From: Trinickia acidisoli | Lineage (GTDB): Bacteria; Pseudomonadota; Gammaproteobacteria; Burkholderiales; Burkholderiaceae | Reading direction: 5' to 3' | NCBI RefSeq assembly: GCF_017315725.1 | Contig: NZ_JAFLRG010000001.1 | Span: 1,240,001 to 1,304,000 of the forward strand | DNA: 64,000 bases | Shown here: positions 46,364 to 57,336 of the stretch, piece after piece | Layout: the number at the start of each line of letters is the position of its first letter | Numbering within the stretch: the stretch's first letter is position 1 | The notes under the pieces: model-generated | The model's input: only the letters and a program-made list of their open reading frames with translations | The model's database searches: none | What the model was told of the DNA's origin: nothing | Position numbers and translations under genes: made by a program

Positions 46364-46732
46364 ATGAAAGAGGCTCGAATCGATCTAGCCCGGGCTTACG
46401 ATGCGCTCGGGCCAGATGGGCGTGCGCGTTTTCTCGTCGACCGCATGTGGCCGCGCGGCGTCACGAAGGATACGTTGCGGATTGAAGCGTGGTTGCGCGA
46501 CGTCGCGCCGAGCACCGAGCTGCGACGTTGGTTCGGGCACGACCCGTCGCGTTGGCAGGAATTTCAACAGCGTTACTGCGCCGAGCTCGATGCCAACCCC
46601 ACGTCCTGGGAACCGCTCGTCGCCGCGGCCAAGCACGGGCCCGTCACGCTTTTGTTCGGCGCGCGCGACCGAGAGCACAATCAGGCCGTCGTGTTGCGCG
46701 ATTACTTGATGCGCAAGCTCGCGCATCGTTGA
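46364..46732 (+). CDS. DUF488-family protein
   Basis: 122 residues from ATG 46364, placed 7 bases after AGGAGG; an ATG at 46358 is too close to that site. The DUF488 pattern is clear: F-L-V-D-R-M-W-P-R-G-V, then W-L-R-D-V-A-P-S, W-F-G-H-D-P-S-R-W, and T-L-L-F-G-A-R-D-R-E-H-N-Q-A-V-V-L. The family's biochemical function is not established. Length is normal. Confidence 0.88.
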   Translation: MKEARIDLARAYDALGPDGRARFLVDRMWPRGVTKDTLRIEAWLRDVAPSTELRRWFGHDPSRWQEFQQRYCAELDANPTSWEPLVAAAKHGPVTLLFGARDREHNQAVVLRDYLMRKLAHR

Positions 46733-46763
46733 CCGCCATATCGTTTTACACCGGGTTTTGTCC

Positions 46764-47384
46764 ATGTCGTCTTCGTCCGAGGTTCGTCTGCAGTTGCTGC
46801 TAGCCGAAATCCGTGCATGTCGCGTGTGCGAGGCGCATTTGCCTCAAGGGCCGAGACCCGTCTTGCAGGTGGGGCGCTCGGCGCGTGTGCTCGTCGTCGG
46901 CCAAGCGCCGGGGGCGCGCGTGCATGCGTCGGGGATACCGTGGGACGACAAGAGCGGCGAGCGCTTGCGCGCTTGGATGGGGATCGGCCCCGAGCGCTTC
47001 TACGACCCCGACTGCGTTGCGCTCGTGCCGATGGGGTATTGCTACCCAGGGCGCGGCGCGTCGGGCGATCTTCCACCCCGTCGCGAATGCGCCGAGCTGT
47101 GGCTCGAGCGCGTATTGGAGCAGTTGCCTCGCATCGAGCTGACCTTGCTCGTCGGTGCGTATGCGCAGCAGCGCTTTTTAGGCGGTGAGCGTCGCGCTAG
47201 CTTGACCGAAACCGTCACGGCGTGGCGAGACTATGGCGCATCGCGTTTGCCGCTGCCGCATCCGTCGCCGCGTAACCTCGGCTGGTTCAAGCGTCATCCG
47301 TGGTTCGAGCTCGAGTTGCTGCCTGTGCTGAAGCAGCGCGTGGCCAAGGCGCTGTCCGGCGAGCGAATCGAGGCAACGATCTAA
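46764..47384 (+). CDS. Uracil-DNA glycosylase-superfamily protein
   Basis: 206 residues from ATG 46764. N-terminal R-A-C-R-V-C-E-A-H-L, a Cys pair as in the iron-sulfur family 4 enzymes, then V-V-G-Q-A-P-G-A-R at the first active-site motif and L-P-H-P-S-P-R-N at the last. The family removes uracil from DNA, but members with Q-A-P-G and D-D-K-S-G variants may have other roles. Two further Cys occur (P-D-C-V and M-G-Y-C-Y). It lies close to a UvrA-type repair gene, though they are separated by 278 bp. Confidence 0.8.
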   Translation: MSSSSEVRLQLLLAEIRACRVCEAHLPQGPRPVLQVGRSARVLVVGQAPGARVHASGIPWDDKSGERLRAWMGIGPERFYDPDCVALVPMGYCYPGRGASGDLPPRRECAELWLERVLEQLPRIELTLLVGAYAQQRFLGGERRASLTETVTAWRDYGASRLPLPHPSPRNLGWFKRHPWFELELLPVLKQRVAKALSGERIEATI

Positions 47385-47662
47385 AAAGGGCGCGGGCGCG
47401 AAAACCCGACGACGCAGTCAGGGTCGTCAAGCACCCATGCGCTTGCCTTTCGTCAGTGGCTGTCACTAATTTACCCAGGCTGCACTGACCAATCTCAGCC
47501 GATACCGGCGCGAGCAGACGGTTCCTCGAACAAAGCGCGATCACCCGACGCGGGGCACGGCCAAGTCCGCCGAGCGGGACTATCATTGCACCCCTGGCGC
47601 GCTTTCTTATCTCAAAACGACTGCGCGCATCTTCGATATAGCGCGTAGAAAGGACACGTCTC

Positions 47663-50600
47663 ATGACTTCCGGCGTCATCCGCATTCGCGGAGCTCGTCA
47701 GCACAATCTCAAAAATATCGATCTCGATTTGCACACGGGGGAGATGACGGTCGTTACGGGGCCGTCGGGCTCGGGCAAATCGAGCCTCGTTTTCGACACG
47801 CTCTACGCCGAGGGCCAACGCCGTTACGTCGAGACGTTCAGCGCTTACGCGCGTCAGTTCCTCGATCGGATGGATCGTCCGCAGGTCGACCGCGTCGACG
47901 GCGTGCCGCCCGCGATCGCGATCGATCAGACGAACCCCGTGCGCAGTTCGCGCTCGACGGTCGGCACGATGACGGAGCTCAACGATCACCTGAAGCTGCT
48001 CTACGCGCGCGCCGCGCAGCTCTTCGACAAGGCGACGGCCGAGCCCGTGCGCCACGACACGCCCGAAACCATTTACGCCGAACTCGTTGCACGCACGGCC
48101 GAGCGCGACGAGCGGCTCGTCGTCACGTTTCCCGTCGAGCTGCCCGAGCAGACGAGCGCCGATGAAGTTGGGCAGTGGCTGTCGGCGAGCGGCTATACGC
48201 GAGTGCAAGCCGAGCGCGAGGTGGCGACGCCGGCCGGCGCGCGCAAGGTGCTCGACGTCGTGGCCGACCGCTTCCGTTTGAGCAAGACCGAGAAAGTGCG
48301 GGTGGTCGAAGCGATCGAGGCGTCGCTCAAGCGCGGGACGGGGCGCGTGAATGTGTACGTCCTGCCCGACAGCGATGCCGAAACCGGAGACGAAGCGGCG
48401 CCGCGCATTTGGCGCTTCTCGACGGGCTTGCACTGCCCCGAGAGCGATCTGCGCTACGCCGATCCGCAGCCGGGACTGTTTTCGTTCAACTCGGCCTACG
48501 GTGCGTGCGACGTGTGTCGTGGCTTCGGCCGCGTGATCGGCGTCGATCTCGGCCTTGTGATTCCCGATGTGCGCAAGACGCTCGCGGGCGGGGCCATCAA
48601 GCCGATGCAAACGCCTGCGTGGAAGGAGTGCCAGGACGACCTCATGCGCTATGCCGCGCGCTCGCGCATTCGCACGACGACGCCTTGGGCCGAGCTGACC
48701 GATGCCGAACGCGACTGGGTCATCGACGGCTCGCCCGATTGGAACGGCGAGTGGCAGCGCGAGTGGTACGGCGTGCGGCGCTTCTTCAATTATCTCGAGT
48801 CGAAAGCGTACAAGATGCACATTCGCGTGCTCTTGTCGAAGTACCGCAGCTACACGCCGTGCGAAACCTGCGGGGGCGCGCGGCTCAAGACCGAATCGCT
48901 GTTGTGGCGTCTTGGCACGAAGCGTAACGCCGACGCCGTGCTCGCGCCCGATGCGCGCTTCATGCCGCACGGCGTGACTTGGGCGCCTGCGCAACTCGAA
49001 GCGTTGCCAGGGCTGACCGTGCACGACCTGATGCTGATGCCGATCGCGCGCATCCGCCGGTTTTTCGACGAAATCACGCTGCCGAGCGCGCTACTCGACG
49101 ACGCGCTGAAACTGCTGGTTGCCGAAGTGCGCACGCGTCTGCGCTACCTCTGCGACGTCGGTCTCGGTTATCTGACGCTCGATCGGCAAAGCCGCACGCT
49201 CTCGGGCGGCGAAGTGCAGCGGATCAATCTGACGACCGCGCTCGGCACCTCGCTCACGAAGACGCTGTTCGTGCTCGATGAGCCGAGCATCGGCCTGCAT
49301 CCGCGCGATCTCGATCGTATCGTCGAGGCGATGCGGCGTTTGCGCGACGCCGGCAATACGCTCGTCGTCGTCGAACACGACCCGTCGGTGATGCTCGCGG
49401 CAGACCGCCTCATCGACATGGGGCCGGGGCCTGGCGAGCGCGGCGGCAGCATCGTCTTCGACGGGCCGCCCGCCGACATCCGCTCGGCCCGCACCTTGAC
49501 GGGCGAATACCTCGGCGCGCGCCTGCGCGTGGCCGATGCGACGCACTGGGCGCGACGGCTTGTCGACGAACAGACGCCGCGACTCGTTCTCGAAGGCGCG
49601 AGCGAACACAACTTGCTCGACGTTACGGTCGACATTCCGCTCGCACGGCTCGTCTGCGTGACGGGCGTCTCCGGTTCGGGCAAATCGACGCTCGTGCAGG
49701 ACGTCCTCTATCCGGCGCTCGCGCGCCATCTCGGGCGTCCGACCGAAACGCCAGGCGCGCATCGCGCCTTGGTTGGTGCTCGGTTGATCGCCGATGCCGT
49801 ATTCGTCGACCAATCGCCGATCGGCAAGACAGCACGCTCCAATCCCGCGAGCTACGTCGGGGCCTTCGACGAAATCCGCAAGCTGTTCGCAAAAGCGCCG
49901 CTCGCGCTGCAACGCGGTTACGCTGCCGGCACGTTCAGCTTCAATTCGGGCGATGGCCGCTGCCCGACCTGCGGCGGCTCGGGCTTCGAGCACGTCGAGA
50001 TGCAATTCCTTTCCGACGTCTATCTGCGCTGCCCCGATTGCGATGGCCGCCGCTATCGCGCCGAAGTGCTCGAGGTGACGATCGAACGGGGCGCGCCGGC
50101 GCGCGCTTTGTCGATTGCCGACGTGCTCGAGCTGACCGTCAGCGAGGCGGTGAGCCTATTTGCCGCCGATGCCGACGTGGTGCGTGTACTGCAGCCGATC
50201 GTCGATGTCGGCCTCGAATACGTGAAGCTCGGCCAACCGGTGCCGACGCTGTCGGGCGGCGAGGCCCAGCGGCTCAAGCTCGCAGGCTTTCTCGCGGAAA
50301 CGAGCGGTAAGATCGGAGCCGAAGCGACGCCCGGGGGGCGCCTCTTCATGTTCGACGAGCCGACGACGGGCCTGCACTTCGACGACATCGCCAAGCTCAT
50401 GCGTGCCTTCGGCAAGCTGCTCGCGCGCGGCCATTCGTTGATCGTCATCGAACACAATCTGGACGTGATCCGCGCGGCCGATTGGATCGTCGATCTGGGC
50501 CCCGAGGGTGGTGACGAAGGCGGCCTCGTCGTCGCGATCGGCACGCCCGAAGACATCAAGGCGTGCGAGGCGTCGCATACGGGCCGCGCGCTGAAGCAGT

Positions 50601-53554
50601 ACGACGAGACCCTGGGTGCGAACGAAACCGAAGCGGCGGCAGCAGTAGGGGTGCCGTTGCAAGCAGCGCTCGCGGCGGCGCGCGCACGCCGCGCGATCGA
50701 GGGCGACGACGTCGTGCGCATCGTCAATGCGCGCGAGCACAATCTCAAGAGCCTGAACGTCGACATTCCGCACGGCAAATTCAACGTTGTGACGGGCGTG
50801 TCGGGCTCGGGCAAATCGACGCTCGCATTCGATATCCTCTTCCACGAAGGCCAGCGGCGCTATCTCGAGTCGCTCAATGCCTACGCACGTTCGATCGTGC
50901 AACCGGCGGGACGCCCGGAAGTCGATGCCGTGTACGGCATTCCGCCGACGGTCGCGATCGAGCAGCGTCTCTCGCGCGGCGGACGCAAGAGCACGGTGGC
51001 GACGACCTCCGAAGTCTGGCATTTCCTGCGGCTGCTCTACGTGAAGCTCGGCATTCAGCACTGCGCGCACGACGGTACGCCCGTCAAGCCGCAAAGCGCC
51101 GAGTCGATTGCCGCACAACTGCTGCGCGACTACGCGGGCGAGCACGTGGGCTTTTTCGCGCCGCTCGTCGTCAACCGCAAGGGCGTTTATACCGATCTGG
51201 CGAAGTGGGCGAAGGCGCGCGGCCATACGCATCTGCGCGTGGACGGCGAGTTCTTGCCCGTCGATCCATGGCCGAAGCTCGAGCGCTTTCGCGAACACAC
51301 GATCGAGCTGCCCGTCGCCGACCTCGTGATTTCCGCCGACAACGAAGCCGAGTTGCGTCGCGCGCTCGATGCGGCGCTCGAGCTCGGCAAAGGCGTCGTG
51401 CATCTGTTGGCGCCGCTCGACGGTTTGGCCGATGCGCTCGAATCGAAGCGATCGACGACGAGTATCGGCGAGATGCAAGTGCTGTCGGTCAAGCGCGCAT
51501 GCCCCGTTTGCGGCACGAGCTATCCGGAACTGGACCCGCGCATGTTCTCGTACAACAGCAAGCACGGTTGGTGCGCGAGTTGTGTCGGGACGGGGCTCGC
51601 GCTCACGCGCGAGCAGCGCGCGGCGTACGACGACACGATATTGGGCGCTGAAGACGGCCGTGGGCGAGAGCAGACGCTGCCGTCCGAGGAGCAGGAGATC
51701 GAGGGCGTCGGCGATGTCCCTTGCCCCGATTGCGGCGGCACGCGTTTGAACGAGACGGCGCGCGCCGTGTGGTTCGATGGCCGCTCGATCGTCGATGTCG
51801 GGCGCTGGACCGTATCCGACACGCGCGCATGGATCGACACGATCGGGCTGGCTGGACGCGATGCGCAGATCGCGCGCGACGTCGTCAGCGAAATCGCGAG
51901 CCGCTTGCGCTTTCTCGAGGAGGTGGGGCTCGGCTATCTGAGCCTCGATCGTGCGGCGCCGAGCTTGTCGGGCGGCGAGGCACAGCGAATTCGGCTCGCG
52001 GCGCAACTCGGCAGCAACTTGCAGGGCGTCTGCTATGTGCTCGACGAACCGACGATCGGCCTGCATCCACGCGACAACCGAATCTTGCTCGACGCTTTGC
52101 ATCAACTCGGCGAGAAGGGCAACACGCTCGTCGTCGTCGAGCATGACGAAGACACGATACGCCGTGCCGACCACATCATCGACATCGGGCCCGGTGCAGG
52201 CAAACGCGGCGGCCGGCTCGTTGCCGAAGGGGGCGTGAAGGATCTGGCGGCGCACGCCGATTCGTTGACGGGGCAATTTCTTGCACAGCCCATCGTCCAC
52301 CCGCTGCAGCCGCGCCGCGAAGTGCGCGCCGACGCGAAAGCACCCGTGCCTGCGCAATGGCTTACGGTGCATGGGGCATCGCTGCACAACCTACGCGACG
52401 TGACGGCCCGCATTCCGCTCGCGCGGCTCGTGGCGGTGACGGGAGTGTCGGGCTCGGGCAAATCCACGCTCGCGCGCGACGTGCTGATGACGAACCTGCT
52501 CGATGCGGTCGGACGTTCGGTGCTGTCGTCGCCGGCGACGCGCCGCGCTCGCCGCGCCGCGCAGGAAGGCGCAGGCGCGCGCGCGAATACACGCGCCCAG
52601 CCGAGCCGCCGCGCGAACTCGAGCGAGACACGCGTGCCGTTGCAAGTCGCGCATAGCTGGCAAGGGTGCAAGTCGGTCTCGGGCTTCGAAGTGATCGACC
52701 GCGTGCTCGAAGTCGATCAAACGCCGATCGGCAAAACGCCGCGTTCGTGTCCGGCGACCTACATCGGCGTGTGGGACACGATACGCAAGTTGTTTGCCGA
52801 AACGCTCGAAGCGCGTGCGCGCGGTTATGCGGCTTCGCGCTTCTCGTTCAATACAGGCGATGGGCGCTGCCCAGCATGCGAAGGGCAGGGCGTGCGTACG
52901 ATCGGCATGAGCTTCCTGCCTGACGTGAAGGTGCCGTGCGACGTCTGCCACGGACAGCGATTCAATCCGGAAACGCTTGCGGTAACGTGGCGCGGCAAGA
53001 ACATCGGCGACGTGCTGACGATGGAGATCGACGAAGCCGTGGACTGCTTCGCGCCGATGCCGAGCATCGCGCATCCGCTACAGCTCATGAAGGACGTGGG
53101 GCTCGGTTATCTGACGCTAGGGCAGCCGTCGCCGACGCTGTCGGGCGGCGAGGCGCAGCGGATCAAGCTCGTGACCGAACTGGCGAAGGTGAGGGATGAC
53201 GTCACACGGCGCGGGCAGAAGGCGCCGCATACGTTCTACGTGCTCGACGAACCGACGGTCGGTTTGCATATGGCGGACGTCGCCCGCCTCATTCGCGTGC
53301 TGCATCGGCTCGTGGACGGGGGGCACAGCGTCATCGTCATCGAGCACGATCTCGATGTGATCGCCGAAGCCGATTGGATCATCGATCTTGGCCCCGAGGG
53401 CGGTGCGGGCGGCGGGACGATCGTTGCGGCGGCTGATCCTGAAACGCTTGCGCGCGTGAGCGGCAGCCATACCGGTGCGGCGCTCGTGTCGGTGCTCGCG
53501 CGCGCGGCGGGTGAGAGGACAGGGGCGCAGGAGGGTGGCCGGCGCCGCGCTTGA
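47663..53554 (+). CDS. uvrA: Double-length UvrA-type excinuclease ATPase
   Basis: 1963 residues, about twice a normal UvrA. It is a tandem fusion of two UvrA units, each with two ABC ATPase halves. Walker A sites lie near residues 33, 668, 1044 and 1593 (G-P/V-S-G-S-G-K-S), each followed by an L-S-G-G-E signature and D-E-P-(S/T)-x-G-L-H Walker B. Zinc-type Cys clusters are visible (C-E-T-C-G-G, C-P-T-C-G-G, C-P-D-C-G-G, C-P-A-C-E-G). An Arg/Ala-rich insert lies near residues 1617-1660. Such tandem proteins occur in Burkholderiales and relatives beside a canonical uvrA; a role in damage recognition is presumed. Confidence 0.9.
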   Translation: MTSGVIRIRGARQHNLKNIDLDLHTGEMTVVTGPSGSGKSSLVFDTLYAEGQRRYVETFSAYARQFLDRMDRPQVDRVDGVPPAIAIDQTNPVRSSRSTVGTMTELNDHLKLLYARAAQLFDKATAEPVRHDTPETIYAELVARTAERDERLVVTFPVELPEQTSADEVGQWLSASGYTRVQAEREVATPAGARKVLDVVADRFRLSKTEKVRVVEAIEASLKRGTGRVNVYVLPDSDAETGDEAAPRIWRFSTGLHCPESDLRYADPQPGLFSFNSAYGACDVCRGFGRVIGVDLGLVIPDVRKTLAGGAIKPMQTPAWKECQDDLMRYAARSRIRTTTPWAELTDAERDWVIDGSPDWNGEWQREWYGVRRFFNYLESKAYKMHIRVLLSKYRSYTPCETCGGARLKTESLLWRLGTKRNADAVLAPDARFMPHGVTWAPAQLEALPGLTVHDLMLMPIARIRRFFDEITLPSALLDDALKLLVAEVRTRLRYLCDVGLGYLTLDRQSRTLSGGEVQRINLTTALGTSLTKTLFVLDEPSIGLHPRDLDRIVEAMRRLRDAGNTLVVVEHDPSVMLAADRLIDMGPGPGERGGSIVFDGPPADIRSARTLTGEYLGARLRVADATHWARRLVDEQTPRLVLEGASEHNLLDVTVDIPLARLVCVTGVSGSGKSTLVQDVLYPALARHLGRPTETPGAHRALVGARLIADAVFVDQSPIGKTARSNPASYVGAFDEIRKLFAKAPLALQRGYAAGTFSFNSGDGRCPTCGGSGFEHVEMQFLSDVYLRCPDCDGRRYRAEVLEVTIERGAPARALSIADVLELTVSEAVSLFAADADVVRVLQPIVDVGLEYVKLGQPVPTLSGGEAQRLKLAGFLAETSGKIGAEATPGGRLFMFDEPTTGLHFDDIAKLMRAFGKLLARGHSLIVIEHNLDVIRAADWIVDLGPEGGDEGGLVVAIGTPEDIKACEASHTGRALKQYDETLGANETEAAAAVGVPLQAALAAARARRAIEGDDVVRIVNAREHNLKSLNVDIPHGKFNVVTGVSGSGKSTLAFDILFHEGQRRYLESLNAYARSIVQPAGRPEVDAVYGIPPTVAIEQRLSRGGRKSTVATTSEVWHFLRLLYVKLGIQHCAHDGTPVKPQSAESIAAQLLRDYAGEHVGFFAPLVVNRKGVYTDLAKWAKARGHTHLRVDGEFLPVDPWPKLERFREHTIELPVADLVISADNEAELRRALDAALELGKGVVHLLAPLDGLADALESKRSTTSIGEMQVLSVKRACPVCGTSYPELDPRMFSYNSKHGWCASCVGTGLALTREQRAAYDDTILGAEDGRGREQTLPSEEQEIEGVGDVPCPDCGGTRLNETARAVWFDGRSIVDVGRWTVSDTRAWIDTIGLAGRDAQIARDVVSEIASRLRFLEEVGLGYLSLDRAAPSLSGGEAQRIRLAAQLGSNLQGVCYVLDEPTIGLHPRDNRILLDALHQLGEKGNTLVVVEHDEDTIRRADHIIDIGPGAGKRGGRLVAEGGVKDLAAHADSLTGQFLAQPIVHPLQPRREVRADAKAPVPAQWLTVHGASLHNLRDVTARIPLARLVAVTGVSGSGKSTLARDVLMTNLLDAVGRSVLSSPATRRARRAAQEGAGARANTRAQPSRRANSSETRVPLQVAHSWQGCKSVSGFEVIDRVLEVDQTPIGKTPRSCPATYIGVWDTIRKLFAETLEARARGYAASRFSFNTGDGRCPACEGQGVRTIGMSFLPDVKVPCDVCHGQRFNPETLAVTWRGKNIGDVLTMEIDEAVDCFAPMPSIAHPLQLMKDVGLGYLTLGQPSPTLSGGEAQRIKLVTELAKVRDDVTRRGQKAPHTFYVLDEPTVGLHMADVARLIRVLHRLVDGGHSVIVIEHDLDVIAEADWIIDLGPEGGAGGGTIVAAADPETLARVSGSHTGAALVSVLARAAGERTGAQEGGRRRA

Positions 53555-53588
53555 TGGCGCTTTGCGGCGACCGGCCCATCGATCTGCT

Positions 53589-54863
53589 TCAGGCCTCGCC
53601 GGCCAATTCCGGCGCGGCGTTCGGCGCGGCCGGTGCGGCTACGCCGGGGTGCTGCTTGCCGGCGCTGCGTACCTGCCCCACCCACACGAGCGCGAGCGAC
53701 GCCAACGTTATCGATACCCAGCCGTTGACGCCATACCCGACGATGTGCCCGGCCGTATCGGTCGAAAGCAGCATGCCGCCGAGCCATGCGCCGCAGCCCG
53801 TGCCGAGCGACTGCACGGCGCCGTTCGCGCTGAGGAACGCGCCGCGATGCTGCGCGTCGGGCACGGTCGTCAGAATCGCTTGCATCGGCACGATCCGTCC
53901 CGACGAAATGATCATGAAGAGCGCGAACCCTGGGATCATGATCAAGAACGGTACGTTGGCCAGATGCGTGACGATAAGTACGGGCCCGAGCGCTAGCGCG
54001 CCGAAGAGGCGAAATATCGTGCGATGCCCGATGCGATCGGCGAGCCGGCCGATGGCGCGCGACGTGAAGAACGTCGACGCACCGCCCGCCATGTAGAGCC
54101 ACGAGATCTGGCCAGGTGTCACGCCATGATTGGCGACGAGCATCGGCGAGATGAACGGGATCACGAGCATGTGCGCGAACATGATCAGAAACGTCAATGC
54201 GAACGCCCGCAGGTGCCGCGGATAGGTCAGCAGCCGCCCGAGCGCGGGAAGGGTGTCGGCGAGCGACGGGGGCCGCCTCGACAGATGCTCGGCGAGCGGG
54301 GGCACGATGCGCGACGTTGCGACAGCGATCGTGACCGTCAGCGCGGCCAGCAGCCAGAACGGCGCCGACCAATGGAAGTACGCGCCGAGCAGCACGCCGG
54401 CCGGCACGCCTGCAATTGCGGCCATCGAGAAGCCCGTCATGAGGATGCCCGTGGCGGCGCCGCGCCGTTCGACGGGCACGACGTCGGCGACGATCGCCAT
54501 CACGCTGGCGCCGAGCACACCGCCTGCCAGCCCGGCGAACGCACGGCTCGCGAGCAAGAGCGGATAGCTCGTCGCGCACGCGCAGGCGAGGTTCGATAGC
54601 GTGAAGAGCAGATAAGCGGTGAGCAGGAGCTTACGACGATCGAAACGATCGATGTAGGTGGCCGCGAGCAGGGCCGAGAGGCCCGAGCACCACGAATAAG
54701 CCGACACGGCCGCCGCGAATTTGGCCGGCGAAACGTCGAAGGCGGACATGATCTGCGGGCCGAGCGGCATCATCACCATGAAATCCATGATGAGCGTGAA
54801 TTGCACGAGTGCAAGCAGCCATATCAGGCGCCGTTCTCGAGCTTGAGGAAGTGCATACGTCAT
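53589..54863 (-). CDS. Major facilitator superfamily exporter
   Basis: 424 residues with about 12 hydrophobic segments. N-terminal L-V-Q-F-T-L-I-M-D-F-M-V-M-M-P-L-G-P is typical of DHA1-type drug/proton antiporters, followed by the loop motif D-R-F-D-R-R-K. The G-A-S-V-M-A-I-V-A-D segment matches motif C-like antiporter helices. Cargo is unknown. It lies 89 bp downstream of a PadR-family regulator on the same strand, a common regulator-exporter arrangement. Confidence 0.9.
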   Translation of the reverse strand: MTYALPQARERRLIWLLALVQFTLIMDFMVMMPLGPQIMSAFDVSPAKFAAAVSAYSWCSGLSALLAATYIDRFDRRKLLLTAYLLFTLSNLACACATSYPLLLASRAFAGLAGGVLGASVMAIVADVVPVERRGAATGILMTGFSMAAIAGVPAGVLLGAYFHWSAPFWLLAALTVTIAVATSRIVPPLAEHLSRRPPSLADTLPALGRLLTYPRHLRAFALTFLIMFAHMLVIPFISPMLVANHGVTPGQISWLYMAGGASTFFTSRAIGRLADRIGHRTIFRLFGALALGPVLIVTHLANVPFLIMIPGFALFMIISSGRIVPMQAILTTVPDAQHRGAFLSANGAVQSLGTGCGAWLGGMLLSTDTAGHIVGYGVNGWVSITLASLALVWVGQVRSAGKQHPGVAAPAAPNAAPELAGEA

Positions 54864-54952
54864 TGTTCTAATCCTTATCGATATGCCATTGGCTAAGCGG
54901 CGGCCCGAGTCGGGCGCCGCTATCTTGCTTGACGCGCAGGGCCCCGCGAACG

Positions 54953-55831
54953 TTACGCGCTCGCTCCTTGCGGCGCGGGACCAGCGGCCGGTTTGCCTTC
55001 GATTTCCGCGGCGGCGCGCAGCAAGATCTCGGCAACGCGCTGCTGTTCGTTCTCGTCGGCGTCGATGCGGCGAAGCAGTGCCAGCTTGAGCGCGTACTTT
55101 GCTTGGCGTAGCTTCGGATGCCAGGCGGCATCGCGGCCGGACGCGCCGCTCTCGCCCTCGTCGGCGTCCTCGGCCGCGTAGGCGCGCCGCATCGATTCCA
55201 TCTTGTGGGCGACGAAACTGAGCTTGGCGAGAATCATGTCGACCTGATCCTGATTTGCGGCAAGATGCGCGCGGCCTGCGTCCGCGATCTCATAGCGCTT
55301 GCGATTGCCTTCCTGCTGAACGGTGACGAAGCCGAGTTCTTCCAGGTAGGTCAGCGCGGGGTAGACCATCCCGGGGCTCGGCGCATAGAAACCGTTCGAG
55401 CGCGTCTCGAGCGCCTTGATGAGCTCATAGCCGTGACGCGGCGCCTCGGCGATCAGCGCGAGCAGCATCAACTGCAAGTCTTCGCCGCTGAACTTGCGGC
55501 CGCGCGTGAAGCTGTCGTCGTCGCCGAATCCCTGATCGCCGCGACCGCCCCAGAACGGACCGCTGCCACCGTGGCGATGCCGATGGCGGCCGATCGCATG
55601 CCACAACTCGTGAAGGAACGAAGATTCGCCGCGCCGCCCGTGGTGACCGTGGCCATGGTCACCACGGCCGCGGCCGTGGGAGAAGTCGCGGTCGGAGGCG
55701 TCGCGACGATGGCCGTACCAATGGCCGTAGTCGTGGCGGGACTCGGCTTCGTGCGAATGCGAGTGGGCGGCGCCGCGATGGAGATCTGGCAGCCCTTGAT
55801 CGCGCTGAAAGTCGTGAAAACGGTGACGCAT
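54953..55831 (-). CDS. PadR-family regulator with His-rich N-terminus (YqjI-like)
   Basis: 292 residues. Residues 1 to about 110 are extremely rich in His, Gly, Asp and Arg (clusters such as H-S-H-S-H-E and H-G-H-G-H-H-G-R-R). From about residue 115 the PadR winged helix follows: L-Q-L-M-L-L-A-L-I-A-E-A-P-R-H-G-Y-E-L-I-K with P-G-M-V-Y-P-A-L-T-Y-L-E-E-L-G. E. coli YqjI has the same plan and senses nickel through its His tail to control iron metabolism. By analogy this protein is a metal-responsive repressor. Likely targets are its own promoter (palindrome at 55865) and the MFS gene downstream. Confidence 0.88.
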   Translation of the reverse strand: MRHRFHDFQRDQGLPDLHRGAAHSHSHEAESRHDYGHWYGHRRDASDRDFSHGRGRGDHGHGHHGRRGESSFLHELWHAIGRHRHRHGGSGPFWGGRGDQGFGDDDSFTRGRKFSGEDLQLMLLALIAEAPRHGYELIKALETRSNGFYAPSPGMVYPALTYLEELGFVTVQQEGNRKRYEIADAGRAHLAANQDQVDMILAKLSFVAHKMESMRRAYAAEDADEGESGASGRDAAWHPKLRQAKYALKLALLRRIDADENEQQRVAEILLRAAAEIEGKPAAGPAPQGASA

Positions 55832-55863
55832 GGGAAACCCCAGGTAGAGTGAATGTGTGTCTA

Positions 55864-55892
55864 AAGATATATATCTAAAGATACAAAGTCAA
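55864..55892 (-). promoter_or_regulatory. padR promoter overlapped by a 12-bp palindrome (putative operator)
   Basis: On the minus strand TTGACT (55892-55887), 17 bases, TATCTT (55869-55864). The perfect palindrome AGATATATATCT (55865-55876) covers the -10 and adjacent spacer, and a direct repeat CTAAAGATA occurs at 55861 and 55875. PadR proteins bind AT-rich inverted repeats, so autoregulation is likely. Confidence 0.6.
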
Positions 55893-56142
55893 GTGCTGGA
55901 TGAGTGGAGATGTTGAGCGTGCAGTAGTTGTGCTGGTCGAGAGGGCGCTCTGCGTGATCGCAGCGATGGATGGGTGGCTGAAATCCGATCGCAAGCATGA
56001 TCTCGAGACTGAGGCTGAGTTTTGGGAAGGGGAGCCCTGGGGCGATTGGGCTGGCGCAATGAGGTGTGACGGCAAGCGAACGACGGCACACTTGCCGCCG
56101 CTCGTCGTTTATTGGTGTTGGCTGAGCGTGACCGCGGCAGCT
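55893..56142. other. Intergenic stretch between padR promoter and the split immunity gene
   Basis: About 250 bases with no gene I can support. Frames on both strands are short, lack ribosome sites and have no features. Confidence 0.5.
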
Positions 56143-56238
56143 TTACGTACGCAAAACCAGACGGCGTAGGGCGGTATTCGCGAGCCCAACCGAGAGCGCG
56201 GCGACAACGGTGTTTGTCAACGTAGTTGTCGCGTCGCT

Positions 56239-57336
56239 TCACGCGCACTGCTTTAATTCGGCTCGGGGCGTACGCTCCGGATTGAGCCAGACTTCGTTCT
56301 TCAATTTCCAATTGCGAGTCGAGCGGGACCAACGCTGCGGGTTACGTGCCTTGGCTTGCGCGTAGACGACATCACGTCGTGCCAACACGGCGATGGCAAC
56401 GCCGTTGTGACGCTGCGCCGGCGTGACGAATTTCAGGCCGCTGTGTTTGTGCTCATGGTTGTACCAACGCACGAACTGCTGCGTCCAAGCACGCGCGGCG
56501 TCGACGCTCGCAAACGCTTTACTTGGGTAATCGGGTCGGTACTTGCACGTGCGGAACAGCGCCTCAGCGTACGGGTTGTCGTTACTCACGCGCGGTCGGC
56601 TGAACGAAGCCACCACGCCCAGATTTTCCAGGGTGGCGAGCATCGTCGCGCCCTTCATCGCGCTGCCGTTGTCCGAGTGCAGCACCAGCGGTCGTCCCGC
56701 CAAGCCCTCGGCCAAGCTCGTGCGCCGCATGAGCAACGCGGCAAGCTCGGTCGATTCTGCCTCCTGCACTTCGTGACCTACGATCTTGCGGCTGAACACG
56801 TCCAAGACCATGTACCAGTAGTAGTACTTGCCCTTAATCGCCGCCGGCATCCAGGTGATGTCCCACGACCAAAGTTGATTCGGCGCCGTTGCACAATGGC
56901 TGGTGACCACATGTCGAGAAGGTTGGCGCGCACGACCTCGGCGGTGCTGCTGCGAAGCGTCGCGCAACACGCGGTAAAAGCTCGATTCCGACGCAAGGTA
57001 CACACCGCGGTCTGCCAAGCTCGGCACGATCTGGCTAGGCGGCAAGCTCGCGAACTCGGCGCTATTGGCCACCTCCAGAATCTGCCGCCGCTCAGCCTCG
57101 CTCAGCTTGTTACGCGGCTGTGGTCGATTGGCCGTGCTGCGACCGTCGGCGCGTGCGACGTCGCCGTCAACAACCCAGCGCTGGAACGTGCGCGCACTCA
57201 GGCCCAACTCTTCGCACGCCTTGTGCAGGCGGCAACCCGAGCCCACCGCCTCGCGGATCAACGATATGCATAACAGGCGATCCGGGACGTTGATCAGTCG
57301 TCCTCTTGTTCTCCCCAGATCGCCTGGGCTTTTTTT
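56239..57336 (-). CDS. IS3-family transposase OrfB (DDE integrase domain), reached by -1 frameshift
   Basis: About 365 residues read from the slippery site. An HTH_21-like region (L-I-R-E-A-V-G-S-G-C-R-L-H-K-A-C) precedes the rve integrase core with the DDE residues: W-S-W-D-I-T-W, V-L-H-S-D-N-G-S, and N-D-N-P-Y-A-E-A-L-F-R-T with the Glu. The C-terminus has the H-S-G-L-K-F-V-T-P-A-Q-R segment typical of IS3 OrfB. No good independent start codon is visible, so it is probably made only as the OrfAB fusion. The frame remains open upstream to 57795, but that part is only the shifted shadow of OrfA. Confidence 0.9.
   Translation of the reverse strand, partial: KKSPGDLGRTRGRLINVPDRLLCISLIREAVGSGCRLHKACEELGLSARTFQRWVVDGDVARADGRSTANRPQPRNKLSEAERRQILEVANSAEFASLPPSQIVPSLADRGVYLASESSFYRVLRDASQQHRRGRARQPSRHVVTSHCATAPNQLWSWDITWMPAAIKGKYYYWYMVLDVFSRKIVGHEVQEAESTELAALLMRRTSLAEGLAGRPLVLHSDNGSAMKGATMLATLENLGVVASFSRPRVSNDNPYAEALFRTCKYRPDYPSKAFASVDAARAWTQQFVRWYNHEHKHSGLKFVTPAQRHNGVAIAVLARRDVVYAQAKARNPQRWSRSTRNWKLKNEVWLNPERTPRAELKQCA

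Noticed and set aside
47460..47510. Possible LexA box upstream of the uvrA-type gene
   Set aside because: CTG and CAG half-sites are present but spaced 13 bases apart rather than 10, so it does not fit the enterobacterial-type SOS consensus.
55889..56332. 147-codon minus-strand and 89-codon plus-strand frames next to the IS
   Set aside because: They cross the IS boundary or the split immunity gene in the wrong frame and show no features.
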